Assembly: GCA_052400665.1 (NCBI GenBank)
Contig: JBQTGK010000004.1
DNA length: 64,000 bases
DNA from: JBQTGK01 sp052400665
Lineage (GTDB): Bacteria > Bacteroidota > Bacteroidia > Bacteroidales > Marinifilaceae
Reading direction: 5' to 3' (one strand)
The first letter of the stretch is position 1. Each line of letters starts with the position of its first letter. The translations under genes and the position numbers were made by a program. Shown here in pieces: positions 8,317 through 16,516 of this stretch. The notes beneath the pieces are model-generated. The model worked only from the letters and a program-made list of their open reading frames with translations, had not been told where the DNA came from and did no database searches.

Positions 8317-8856
8317 TTGAAAGATTTGTCGATGCATATAATGGATATTATCCAAAATTCGGTGAGAGCCGAAGCCTCTTTGGTGGAATTGGAAATTAGA
8401 GAGAGTCAAAAAGACAATCAGTTTTCAATTGCCATTAAGGATAATGGTTTTGGAATGTCAAAAGAGGTGTTGGCGAAAGTTACAGATCCATTTTTCACCA
8501 CCCGAACTACCCGAAAAGTAGGTTTGGGATTATCTCTGCTAAAGCAAAATGCAGAACAAACAGGAGGAAAAATGGACATTGAATCGAAAGAAGGAGTGGG
8601 AACCAGTTTAAAAGCTGTTTTCTCACATTCGCATTTAGATCGTCCTTCTCTTGGCGATATTGCAGGAACAATGGTTTTGTTGGTTGGTGCAAATCCTGAA
8701 ATGGATTTTATCTATAAACATATCACCGATAAAGGAGAGTATGTTTTCGATACCAAAGAGGTGAAAGAAGTGCTGGAAGGAGTTTCGGTATCCGATCCTG
8801 AAATTATGCAATATCTAAAAGAGATGATTAAAGAGAACCTAAACACAATAATATAA
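8317..8856 (+). CDS. GHKL ATP-binding protein (histidine-kinase-like ATPase domain)
   Basis: A 179-residue protein with N box MDIIQNSVRA (about residues 9-18), G1 box DNGFGM, an F/G2 region DPFFTTRTTRKVGLGLSLLK, and an extra C-terminal segment of about 75 residues. Relatives in hydrogenase operons of Firmicutes begin with a similar MKxLSxHIxDI, which supports the TTG at 8317 rather than the ATG at 8332 as the start. It lacks a phospho-accepting His domain, so it may phosphorylate or bind a protein encoded nearby. It precedes the catalytic hydrogenase genes. Confidence 0.8.
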   Translation: MKDLSMHIMDIIQNSVRAEASLVELEIRESQKDNQFSIAIKDNGFGMSKEVLAKVTDPFFTTRTTRKVGLGLSLLKQNAEQTGGKMDIESKEGVGTSLKAVFSHSHLDRPSLGDIAGTMVLLVGANPEMDFIYKHITDKGEYVFDTKEVKEVLEGVSVSDPEIMQYLKEMIKENLNTII

Positions 8857-8890
8857 ATATTTAAATTCTAACCTTTAATAATTTGAGATT

Positions 8891-9286
8891 ATGGCAAAAG
8901 TTAAATCCCTTGCAGATCTGAAAAGAATAAAAGAAGAGCTGCAGACCAAAATGGATCTTAGGGAGAAAAGCAACGATCCGGAGAGCATGATTCAGATTAA
9001 AGTTGCCATGGCAACTTGCGGAATTGCTTCGGGAGCTAAAGAGGTAATGGAGTTCCTTATAGAGGCAACTGCCAAAAGAGGGATTCAGACAATTGTAACT
9101 CAAACGGGATGTATGGGCTATTGTTATGCTGAACCTACCATTGAAGTAACAATGCCAGGAAAAGATCCTGTTGTTTTTGGAGATGTTGATCTAAAAAAAG
9201 CTGATGAAATTATTGAAAAATACATCAAGCAAGGTGAATTAGTAGACGGCATTATTCCTGTTAACTACAAAACTATTGACAAATAA
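8891..9286 (+). CDS. Thioredoxin-like [2Fe-2S] ferredoxin-type hydrogenase subunit
   Basis: A 131-residue protein with a thioredoxin-like ferredoxin fold. Cysteines are in ATCGIASGA and TGCMGYCYAEP. The first motif has only one Cys where HydB has CGGTGC, so just three of the four usual [2Fe-2S] ligands are visible. The CGIA-GA form is typical of the small protein found just upstream of HydB in many Firmicutes hydrogenase operons, so it is a subfamily trait rather than a local mutation. It is probably an accessory or structural subunit of the bifurcating complex. Gap to hydB is 20 bp. Confidence 0.82.
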   Translation: MAKVKSLADLKRIKEELQTKMDLREKSNDPESMIQIKVAMATCGIASGAKEVMEFLIEATAKRGIQTIVTQTGCMGYCYAEPTIEVTMPGKDPVVFGDVDLKKADEIIEKYIKQGELVDGIIPVNYKTIDK

Positions 9287-9306
9287 ACGTAAAAGAAACT
9301 GCAATT

Positions 9307-11100
9307 ATGGAAAAGTATAAAATGCATATTCTTATTTGTGGAGGTACCGGTTGTAGGGCGTCTGCAAGTGAGACTATTCAAAATAATCTACAGGATGCTC
9401 TAAAAGCCAAAGGGCTTGAAGATGAGGTTCAGGTGGTAATGACTGGTTGTTTTGGCTTTTGCGAAAAAGGACCCATTGTAAAAATTCTTCCCGACAATAC
9501 GTTCTATACCGAGGTTAAGCCAGAAGATGCCGAAGAAATTATAGAAGAACATATCGTTAAGGGACGTAAGGTAATGCGCTTACTTTATGTTGATCCGGAA
9601 AAAAAAGAGGTGGTTAGCGATTCTAAGCACATGGGATTCTATAAAAAGCAAATTCGTATTGCTCTTCGTAATTGCGGATTTATAAATCCTGAAAATATTG
9701 ACGAATATATCGGAACAGATGGGTATGCAGCCCTCGGAAAATGTTTAAGCGATATGACTCCTCAATCGGTTATTGATGAAATTAAAGAATCAGGTTTGCG
9801 CGGACGAGGAGGCGGAGGATTTCCTACGGGCTTAAAGTGGGAGTTCGCTTCTAAAAATGATGCCGATCAGAAATATGTGGTTTGTAATGCTGACGAGGGT
9901 GATCCCGGAGCATTTATGGATCGTTCCATTTTAGAGGGTGATCCTCATTCAGTACTCGAGGCAATGGCTATTTGTGGATATACAATGGGTGCCGATAAAG
10001 GTGTAATTTATATTCGAGCCGAATATCCATTGGCTATCGAACGTTTAAAAGTTGCAATTGCTCAGGCTAGAGATTACGGGTTGTTAGGCAAAGATATTTT
10101 GGGTTCAGGTTTTAATTTTGATGTCGAAATGCGTTATGGTGCCGGTGCTTTTGTATGTGGCGAAGAAACAGCATTAATCCATTCTATGGAAGGACTTAGG
10201 GGAGAACCAACAGTTAAACCGCCATTTCCAGCCGAATCGGGATATAATGGAAAACCAACCAATGTAAATAATGTTGAAACTTTTGCAAATGTTCCGGTAA
10301 TCATTAATAAAGGAGCAAAATGGTTTAATAAAATTGGTACCGAAAAATCAAAAGGTACCAAGGTATTTGCTCTGGCAGGAAAAATTAATAATGTTGGTCT
10401 TATCGAAGTACCTATGGGTACCACGCTTCGTGAAGTAATTTACGAAATTGGGGGCGGTATCAAAGATGGTAAAAAATTCAAGGCTGTTCAAACTGGTGGT
10501 CCGTCGGGTGGATGTTTAACAGAGAAACACCTCGATACTCCTATCGATTTTGATAATCTTCTTGCTGTGGGTTCTATGATGGGATCGGGAGGTATGATTG
10601 TTATGGATGAGGATGATTGCATGGTTTCAATGGCTAAATTCTATCTTGAATTTACGGTGGAAGAATCATGTGGAAAATGTACTCCTTGTCGTGTTGGTAA
10701 CAAGCGTTTACATGAAATTCTTGATAAAATTACCGAAGGGAAAGGTACAATGGAAGATCTCGATTTATTGAGAAATCTGAGTGTTGTAATTAAAGATACT
10801 TCTCTTTGCGGATTAGGACAGACTTCACCAAATCCTGTTCTTTCTACTCTTGAAAATTTTTACGATGAATATGTGGCCCACGTAGTGGATCATAAATGTC
10901 CATCAGGACAATGTAAAGCTTTAATGCAGTACGTAATTGATCCTGAACTTTGTGTTGGATGTACGCTTTGTGCTCGCAATTGTCCTGTTGACTGTATTTC
11001 GGGAGAGCGTAAAGAAGCTCACGTTATTGATACTTCGAAATGTATCAAGTGTGGTGCTTGTATGGAGAAATGTAAGTTTAATGCGATAAGCATTCAGTAA
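9307..11100 (+). CDS. hydB: Electron-bifurcating [FeFe] hydrogenase, NADH/FMN subunit HydB
   Basis: A 597-residue NuoF-like flavoprotein. The N-terminal thioredoxin-like [2Fe-2S] domain has C11, C16, C48 and C52. The FMN/NADH site follows with GLRGRGGGGFPTG (residues 163-175) and NADEGDPGAFMDR (194-206). A SLBB domain and the NuoF-type [4Fe-4S] motif ESCGKCTPCRVG come next. The C-terminus adds two ferredoxin clusters, CVGCTLCARNC and CIKCGACMEKC. HydB oxidises or reduces NAD(H) and, with HydA and HydC, couples NADH and reduced ferredoxin oxidation to H2 production. Domain order and length match Thermotoga and Firmicutes HydB. Confidence 0.96.
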   Translation: MEKYKMHILICGGTGCRASASETIQNNLQDALKAKGLEDEVQVVMTGCFGFCEKGPIVKILPDNTFYTEVKPEDAEEIIEEHIVKGRKVMRLLYVDPEKKEVVSDSKHMGFYKKQIRIALRNCGFINPENIDEYIGTDGYAALGKCLSDMTPQSVIDEIKESGLRGRGGGGFPTGLKWEFASKNDADQKYVVCNADEGDPGAFMDRSILEGDPHSVLEAMAICGYTMGADKGVIYIRAEYPLAIERLKVAIAQARDYGLLGKDILGSGFNFDVEMRYGAGAFVCGEETALIHSMEGLRGEPTVKPPFPAESGYNGKPTNVNNVETFANVPVIINKGAKWFNKIGTEKSKGTKVFALAGKINNVGLIEVPMGTTLREVIYEIGGGIKDGKKFKAVQTGGPSGGCLTEKHLDTPIDFDNLLAVGSMMGSGGMIVMDEDDCMVSMAKFYLEFTVEESCGKCTPCRVGNKRLHEILDKITEGKGTMEDLDLLRNLSVVIKDTSLCGLGQTSPNPVLSTLENFYDEYVAHVVDHKCPSGQCKALMQYVIDPELCVGCTLCARNCPVDCISGERKEAHVIDTSKCIKCGACMEKCKFNAISIQ

Positions 11101-11105
11101 GGAGG
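11099..11105 (+). promoter_or_regulatory. Canonical Shine-Dalgarno site for hydA
   Basis: AAGGAGG overlaps the TAA stop of hydB and ends 8 nt before the hydA ATG. I saw no comparable SD before the neighbouring genes, consistent with the rarity of SD sites in Bacteroidetes. Confidence 0.75.
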
Positions 11106-11113
11106 ATCTTAAT

Positions 11114-12886
11114 ATGGAAAAAATGATCAAATTAACCATCGATAATAAACAAGTAGAAGTACCTTATGGAACTACTATTTTAGATGCAGCCAAAGGAATT
11201 GGAATTGATATCCCGACCCTTTGTTACATGAATTTGGGGGATATGGGCATTGAGCACAAGCCTGGAGGTTGTCGAATTTGTGTTGTAGAGGTTGAAGGAC
11301 GCCGTAACCTTGCTCCTTCTTGTAATACAAAATGTGACGAGGGAATGGTTGTTCATACTCATACTATGCGCGTGCTAAATGCTCGTAAAACAGTAATGGA
11401 GCTAATGCTTTCAGACCATCCATTCGATTGTTTGGTTTGTGCAAAATCAGGAAACTGCGATTTGCAAACTATTGCCCAGCAATTGGGGGTTCGCGAAATT
11501 CATTATAAAGGAGAACAATCAACTTATAAGGTAGATTATTCACCGTCGATTATTCGCGATATGGACAAGTGTATCATGTGTCGTCGTTGCGAAACAATGT
11601 GTAACGAAATTCAAACTGTTGGTGCGCTTTCGGCTGTAAACAGAGGTTTCGAATCGGTTGTGGCTCCAGCTTTCGAAATGGATTTGGAAAAATCAGTTTG
11701 TACCTATTGTGGTCAGTGTGTTGCTGTTTGTCCAACAGGTGCCTTAACCGAAAAAGATCATACCAATCAGCTGATTAGAGATCTTGCGAATCCAAATAAA
11801 ACGGTAGTTGTTCAAACAGCTCCGGCAGTTCGTGCTGCTTTGGGCGAAGAATTTGGTATGGAAGCAGGAACATTGGTAACTGGTAAAATGGTTGCCGCTT
11901 TGCGTGCTTTAGGTTTTAATAGTGTATTTGATACCGATTTTGCTGCCGATCTTACCATTATGGAAGAGGGTACAGAATTATTAGATCGTTTAAAAAGACA
12001 TTTAGATGGAGATAAAACTGTAAAACTTCCAATTCTTACTTCGTGTTGTCCTGCCTGGGTGAATTTCTTCGAACATCAGTTTCCTGATATGAAAGATATT
12101 CCATCTACGGCTCGTTCTCCTCAGCAGATGTTTGGTCCAATCGCTAAGAACTATTTTGCGAAGCAATTGGGAATTAAACGTGAAGATATGATTGTTGTTT
12201 CGATTATGCCTTGTTTGGCTAAGAAATATGAATGTCAGCGTGATGAGTTTAAGGTTGATGGAGATCCGGATGTAAACTATTCAATTACAACTCGCGAATT
12301 GGCTAATTTAATTAAACAGGCCAATATGGATTTTAAATCTCTTCCTGATGAAGACTTTGATAATCCTTTGGGAGAATCAACGGGAGCAGGAGTGATTTTT
12401 GGAACTACCGGTGGAGTTATCGAAGCTGCGGCTCGTACTGCTTATGAGGTGTTTACAGGAAAGACTCTTGAAAAAGTTGATTTTGAATCTCTTCGTGGTA
12501 TGGAAGGTATTCGTAGTGCTACGGTCGATTTCGATGGACTTCCAATTAACATTGGTATTGCTCACGGATTAGGTAATGCGCGTAAATTGCTCGAAGATAT
12601 TCGTGATGGGAAATCGCAATATCATGCTATCGAGATAATGGCATGCCCTGGTGGTTGTATTGGTGGTGGCGGTCAGCCATTGCATCATGGCGATTCTTCT
12701 ATTTTAAAGAAACGTGCAGCTGCCATTTATCGCGAAGATGCTGGTAAGGCAATTCGTAAATCTCATGAAAATCCATACATTATTAAATTGTATGAAGAGT
12801 TTCTGGGGAAACCATGTGGCGAGTTATCTCATAAGTTATTGCATACTCATTATTTTGATAAGAGTAATGATGTAGAGATAGAATAG
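11114..12886 (+). CDS. hydA: Electron-bifurcating [FeFe] hydrogenase catalytic subunit HydA
   Basis: A 590-residue catalytic subunit. In order: plant-type [2Fe-2S] (C37, C53, C56, C70), His-ligated [4Fe-4S] (H102, C106, C109, C115), two ferredoxin [4Fe-4S] clusters (C153-C163 and C196-C206), then the H-cluster domain with L1 TSCCPAW (C311 proton relay, C312 ligand), L2 MPCLAKKYE (C367) and L3 MACPGGCIGGGGQ (C511, C515). Every catalytic residue expected for H2 turnover is present, unlike the HydS-like protein upstream. It lacks the extra C-terminal [2Fe-2S] domain of the longer Thermotoga HydA and fits the NADH-dependent trimeric group. Maturation needs HydE, HydG and HydF. Confidence 0.97.
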   Translation: MEKMIKLTIDNKQVEVPYGTTILDAAKGIGIDIPTLCYMNLGDMGIEHKPGGCRICVVEVEGRRNLAPSCNTKCDEGMVVHTHTMRVLNARKTVMELMLSDHPFDCLVCAKSGNCDLQTIAQQLGVREIHYKGEQSTYKVDYSPSIIRDMDKCIMCRRCETMCNEIQTVGALSAVNRGFESVVAPAFEMDLEKSVCTYCGQCVAVCPTGALTEKDHTNQLIRDLANPNKTVVVQTAPAVRAALGEEFGMEAGTLVTGKMVAALRALGFNSVFDTDFAADLTIMEEGTELLDRLKRHLDGDKTVKLPILTSCCPAWVNFFEHQFPDMKDIPSTARSPQQMFGPIAKNYFAKQLGIKREDMIVVSIMPCLAKKYECQRDEFKVDGDPDVNYSITTRELANLIKQANMDFKSLPDEDFDNPLGESTGAGVIFGTTGGVIEAAARTAYEVFTGKTLEKVDFESLRGMEGIRSATVDFDGLPINIGIAHGLGNARKLLEDIRDGKSQYHAIEIMACPGGCIGGGGQPLHHGDSSILKKRAAAIYREDAGKAIRKSHENPYIIKLYEEFLGKPCGELSHKLLHTHYFDKSNDVEIE

Positions 12887-12902
12887 TTTAATAATAGGAA
12901 TG

Positions 12903-12963
12903 AGATTAAGGATTTGTGAGAACAGATGAGATCTTACGTCTCAAATCCTACATCTAAAATCTA
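12903..12963. repeat. Degenerate intergenic palindrome, copy 1
   Basis: GGATTTGTGAG and CTCAAATCC form an imperfect hairpin, followed by tandem ATCTA(A)A words. It ends about 9 bp before the hydC start. Similar elements lie upstream of the genes at 23321 and 47657. Confidence 0.55.
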
Positions 12964-12971
12964 AAAATATT

Positions 12972-13451
12972 ATGGCAAAAATTAAATTAGCAAAATCCAA
13001 AGTGGATAAGCTTGTGGAGATTTGCAAATCATTTAATAATGAGGGAAGCGAATTAATTAATGTGCTTCATAAAGCTCAGCATACCTTTGGCTATTTACCT
13101 GCAGAAGTTCAGGAGATTATTGCTCGTGAGTTAAATGTGTCTGTTGCTCACGTATATGGTGTAGTAACTTTTTATTCATTTTTCTCTATGGTGCCTAAAG
13201 GTGAATTTCCTATTTCAATTTGTATGGGAACAGCTTGTTATGTGCGTGGTGCAGAGAAGGTACTCGATGAATTCAAACGTCAGTTAAATGTAGCTGTAGG
13301 TGAAACTACGGAGGATGGTAAATTCTCGATTAGTTGTTTGCGGTGTGTTGGTGCTTGTGGTTTAGCTCCCGTAGTTACAATTGGTGAGCGTGTATATGGT
13401 CGTGTTGCTGCTGGTGATGTTGCCGATATTATTAAAGAATACCAACAATAA
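12972..13451 (+). CDS. hydC: Electron-bifurcating [FeFe] hydrogenase subunit HydC (NuoE-like)
   Basis: A 159-residue NuoE-type subunit: an N-terminal helical bundle (about residues 1-80, ending VAHVYGVVTFYSFF) and a thioredoxin-like [2Fe-2S] domain with CMGTACYVRG and CLRCVGACGLAPV, giving the four ligand cysteines. HydC completes the HydABC core by carrying electrons between the HydB flavin site and its clusters. It usually precedes HydB in Firmicutes, but here it is last and separated from hydA by an 85-bp palindromic spacer. A terminator follows directly. Confidence 0.95.
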   Translation: MAKIKLAKSKVDKLVEICKSFNNEGSELINVLHKAQHTFGYLPAEVQEIIARELNVSVAHVYGVVTFYSFFSMVPKGEFPISICMGTACYVRGAEKVLDEFKRQLNVAVGETTEDGKFSISCLRCVGACGLAPVVTIGERVYGRVAAGDVADIIKEYQQ

Positions 13452-13472
13452 TAGTTGGATTAAGATAATGGA

Positions 13473-13504
13473 AACCTTCGGTATTGAACCGGAGGTTTTT
13501 TTCT
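13473..13504 (+). terminator. Terminator of the hydrogenase operon
   Basis: AACCTTCGGT pairs with ACCGGAGGTT (one G-U pair) around ATTGA and is followed by a T-run. It begins about 20 bp after the hydC stop. Confidence 0.85.
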
Positions 13505-13684
13505 TGTCTGTTTTTGTAATTTTTTGCAAAAAAAAAGCTGCGTTTATTGGGTTTTTTATTGCCGTTTAGTGCATTTTTTAGTTTTGTAATTATGGAATTT
13601 ATAAATGAAAGTGTTCTGAAATCAATCAATTCAAGTTAATATAGGATTAAAGAATAGTTAAACTTTGTTAAAAAAGTATGGCAT

Positions 13685-13718
13685 AAAAAAATCCCGGAAG
13701 TTTAACTTCCGGGATTTT
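13685..13718 (-). terminator. Terminator of the kelch lipoprotein gene
   Basis: ATCCCGGAAGTT and AACTTCCGGGAT form a near-perfect stem; the A-run on the left is a U-run for leftward transcripts. It lies about 25 bp beyond the kelch stop codon. Confidence 0.85.
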
Positions 13719-13741
13719 GAATTATATATGATAATTATTTT

Positions 13742-14752
13742 CTAGTTATCATCGTCAGTTTCGTCCATTGTTGGATTAAATTCCCACATGTCGTCGAAAT
13801 AAGTACCGGAACCAACAACTGTACCAGTTGTAAAGAAACCTCTGTCATTTAAAGTAAATGCAACAGCATCTTCTCTTGAAGTAATTTCATCCTCTAAAGA
13901 TGTTTTTTCATACCACTCATCTCTTGTTGGATCATATTCCCAAACTTCTCTTGAAAGTCCAGAGTAACGACCCGTAACAATATATCCTTTACCATTCATT
14001 ACGAATGATACTGCCTGATAACGTTGTACATTCTCCCAATCATTATCGTCGTCAAGATATTCTTTTCTGTCCCATCCGTTAGCAGGATCAAATTCCCAAA
14101 CATATTTTAAGCTGTTTTCTCCTGAAACAACATAGGCTTTATCGTTAATAACGAAAGCTGTAGAGTTTCTGGTTTTTTCACCATTAAAGGCAATCTTTGT
14201 CCAAGTGTTATTTTCATACTTGTAGAAATCTTTAAGGTAATTTCTATCGTCACCTTCTTGCCATCCGTAACCTGTACCAACGTAGCCAATTTCGCCAATA
14301 GAAAATGCAACAGCTCCTTGTCTTGCCGAAGGACCTCCATTCATATCAATAGCTGTAGTGTTCCAGGTTTCGGTAGTTGGGTCAAATTCGTAAAAATCAC
14401 CCAAACGATCATCGTCATCATTTACTCCTAAACCAACATAAGCTTTTCCATTAGAAATAAAAGCAACAGCTTCTCGTCTTTCTTCTCCAGGGAATTCATT
14501 AGCAACCCTAGTCCATTTAACATCACCAAACTCATCAAGTTCGCACTTGTAAAAAGTTTTTAAGCAATCTTGTCCATCATAACCAGTTCCAACATAAGCT
14601 GCATTGTTAATAACGAAGCTAACAGCACCACTACGTGCATTTCCTTCGAAAGATGAGCTTTTTATCCAGTTACCATCCAAATCATTACTACTGCCACAGC
14701 TTGTGAAAAACAGTGATAATGCGAAAAATACTATTAATAATCGTTGTTTCAT
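13742..14752 (-). CDS. Kelch-repeat beta-propeller lipoprotein
   Basis: A 336-residue exported protein. The N-terminus is a lipoprotein signal peptide ending FFTSC-GSS, so the mature protein should be lipid-anchored. The rest is about six kelch-like blades of roughly 50 residues, each with a run such as SGAVSFVINNAAYVGTGYD, EAVAFISNGKAYVGLG or NSTAFVINDKAYVVSGE, then a partner WTR/EFDP segment. Six blades predict a closed propeller. It has no catalytic motif and probably binds a protein or glycan at the envelope. It is divergent from a DUF4270 lipoprotein and barrel pair. Confidence 0.85.
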   Translation of the reverse strand: MKQRLLIVFFALSLFFTSCGSSNDLDGNWIKSSSFEGNARSGAVSFVINNAAYVGTGYDGQDCLKTFYKCELDEFGDVKWTRVANEFPGEERREAVAFISNGKAYVGLGVNDDDDRLGDFYEFDPTTETWNTTAIDMNGGPSARQGAVAFSIGEIGYVGTGYGWQEGDDRNYLKDFYKYENNTWTKIAFNGEKTRNSTAFVINDKAYVVSGENSLKYVWEFDPANGWDRKEYLDDDNDWENVQRYQAVSFVMNGKGYIVTGRYSGLSREVWEYDPTRDEWYEKTSLEDEITSREDAVAFTLNDRGFFTTGTVVGSGTYFDDMWEFNPTMDETDDDN

Positions 14753-14823
14753 TTGTTATGATTTTATCTATTAATTTAAATTTTTTATTTGGTATAAAGC
14801 AATTCGCTTTTGTAAGTAGACGA

Positions 14824-14831
14824 CAAATATA
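14824..14831 (-). promoter_or_regulatory. Promoter -7 element for the kelch gene
   Basis: The complement reads TATATTTG, a perfect TAnnTTTG match, about 72 bp upstream of the start codon. No clear -33 TTTG was seen. Confidence 0.45.
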
Positions 14832-14913
14832 AAATAAAAATCTATAAGTTTATTTTTAGACAGTAAAAATAAGGGGTGTTTAACAATTTTTATCAATTAA
14901 TGATATAATTAGA

Positions 14914-14939
14914 TTGTCTGAATATTTTATTTATATTTG
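14914..14939 (+). promoter_or_regulatory. Promoter for the DUF4270 gene
   Basis: TATATTTG (14932-14939) matches TAnnTTTG exactly; a TTG at 14914-14916 may be the -33 element with a slightly short spacer of 15. The DUF4270 start is 92 bp downstream. Confidence 0.5.
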
Positions 14940-15031
14940 TGCGTTATCAGAAAAGACACACTTTATTTGTAGTTGTCATAATTCTGATTTTGCTTTAATA
15001 GATAATATGATAAGTATTTTATATCCTGAGA

Positions 15032-16474
15032 ATGAGATCAATTAATGTAATTTTATTTTTTTCCATCGTAGTGTTTTTCTTAAGTTGTAATTCTGAAGTT
15101 TTAGATGAACATGAAATAGGAAGCAATTTAATCGATGAAACAAGCGAGGTTGTAATGGTAGATACTTTTACAATTCAAAGTTCAACTGTAATTTTAGATT
15201 CAGTTTTAACATCCGACTTTAATAGTGCGGTGTTTGGAAGATATAATGATGAATTTTTTGGAGAAATAAAATCTGAGGTATATAGTTTGGTAGATTTAGG
15301 ATCTTCATTTAACAGAAGTACGGCAACATCTGCGGGTGCAACAGTTAATGTTCCAATTCAATTTGATTCATTGGCCATTATTGCTTATACAGATGGTAGA
15401 TATTATGGAGATACATTGCAGCCACAAACGATCTCGATACACCGTTTGACTGAAGATTTAGAAGTGCCAGATGATCAGTATGGTTTGTATGGACACAATA
15501 AATTCGATTATGATGAAACTCCTCTCTTTGAAGGAGAATTTTATTTGCACCCAATTAAGCAATCGGAGTATAGCGAAGAAGTAGATAGTGATAATTTAGA
15601 ATACAAAGGAGAAGGTTTGTATTTTAAAATGGAAAGTGAAAGTGCAGTAGCTCTTGGTAAAGAAATTGTCGATTATGTGAACAATGAAGATAAGATTGTA
15701 GAAGAAAGCATTAAATGGTACGATTTTTTTAAAGGTATTGTTATTCGCCCTGGTGATAATAATACTAATATGTTTTATTTGGCCTTATCCGATAGTAAAT
15801 TTAAAATAAGATTGTATTATAGTGATACAGATTATTCTGATGCTGGGATTGCCAAGTTTCATGATTTTCCTTTGGTAACATCTGGTGGGAATGGAAATAA
15901 GAGTTTTGTAAACTATTCTTCCGATAGAAGCTCAACACCGCAGGATCTTAGCAGGCTTATGGTAAGAGATGAGGAATTAAAATCTGAATATACTGACGAC
16001 TTAAGTTTTGTGCAGGGGGGAATAGGAATGTATACTAAGATTAATATTCCTTATGTCGAAAATCTTGTTACTTTAGGTTTAACAGGAGGTATTCTAAAGG
16101 CTGAGTTATTAGCTTATCCAAAGGATCAAAGTTACGATGATGAAATGATTAAATTACCAACAGCAGCAATGAATGTGTATGTTACAAATGAAGATAATGA
16201 TTTTGTAACTCCATTGATTAGTTCGTCTACGGGTTCAAATTTAACTTTCAATTATTATTTGAATAGTCAAAATGAAGATGAATCTTATTATGGCTTAAGT
16301 TTAACAAGTTATGTGAATGATATTCTTATTAATGGTAAAGAGTATGATGATGCTCTAATGATCGGATTTGATCAATCTGGAATAGGTAATATTTATGATA
16401 GATTAGTTTTTGAAAATAATAAAGAATCAGATTTTAGAATGAGGCTGAAAGTTACTTATGTAGTGCAGCGATAG
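15032..16474 (+). CDS. DUF4270 domain lipoprotein
   Basis: A 480-residue protein with a lipoprotein signal (hydrophobic residues 4-17, then FFLSC-NSE). The following segment, with IGSNLID, TVILDSVLTSDFNSAVFGRYNDEFFGEI and SLVDLG, is typical of DUF4270, a Bacteroidetes-specific surface or periplasmic beta-rich family without known function. The rest is predicted beta-strands, rich in Asp, Ser and Tyr. It precedes an outer-membrane barrel gene by 42 bp, so the two may form a surface complex. Confidence 0.8.
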   Translation: MRSINVILFFSIVVFFLSCNSEVLDEHEIGSNLIDETSEVVMVDTFTIQSSTVILDSVLTSDFNSAVFGRYNDEFFGEIKSEVYSLVDLGSSFNRSTATSAGATVNVPIQFDSLAIIAYTDGRYYGDTLQPQTISIHRLTEDLEVPDDQYGLYGHNKFDYDETPLFEGEFYLHPIKQSEYSEEVDSDNLEYKGEGLYFKMESESAVALGKEIVDYVNNEDKIVEESIKWYDFFKGIVIRPGDNNTNMFYLALSDSKFKIRLYYSDTDYSDAGIAKFHDFPLVTSGGNGNKSFVNYSSDRSSTPQDLSRLMVRDEELKSEYTDDLSFVQGGIGMYTKINIPYVENLVTLGLTGGILKAELLAYPKDQSYDDEMIKLPTAAMNVYVTNEDNDFVTPLISSSTGSNLTFNYYLNSQNEDESYYGLSLTSYVNDILINGKEYDDALMIGFDQSGIGNIYDRLVFENNKESDFRMRLKVTYVVQR

Positions 16475-16516
16475 TTTAAATAAAGAATAATTTAAGTACG
16501 ATATATATCGAAATTA

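Noticed and set aside
8891..9286. Loss of a cluster-ligand Cys in the small ferredoxin-like subunit as a local mutation
   Set aside because: The CGIA-GA form is the normal pattern of this subfamily in hydrogenase operons.
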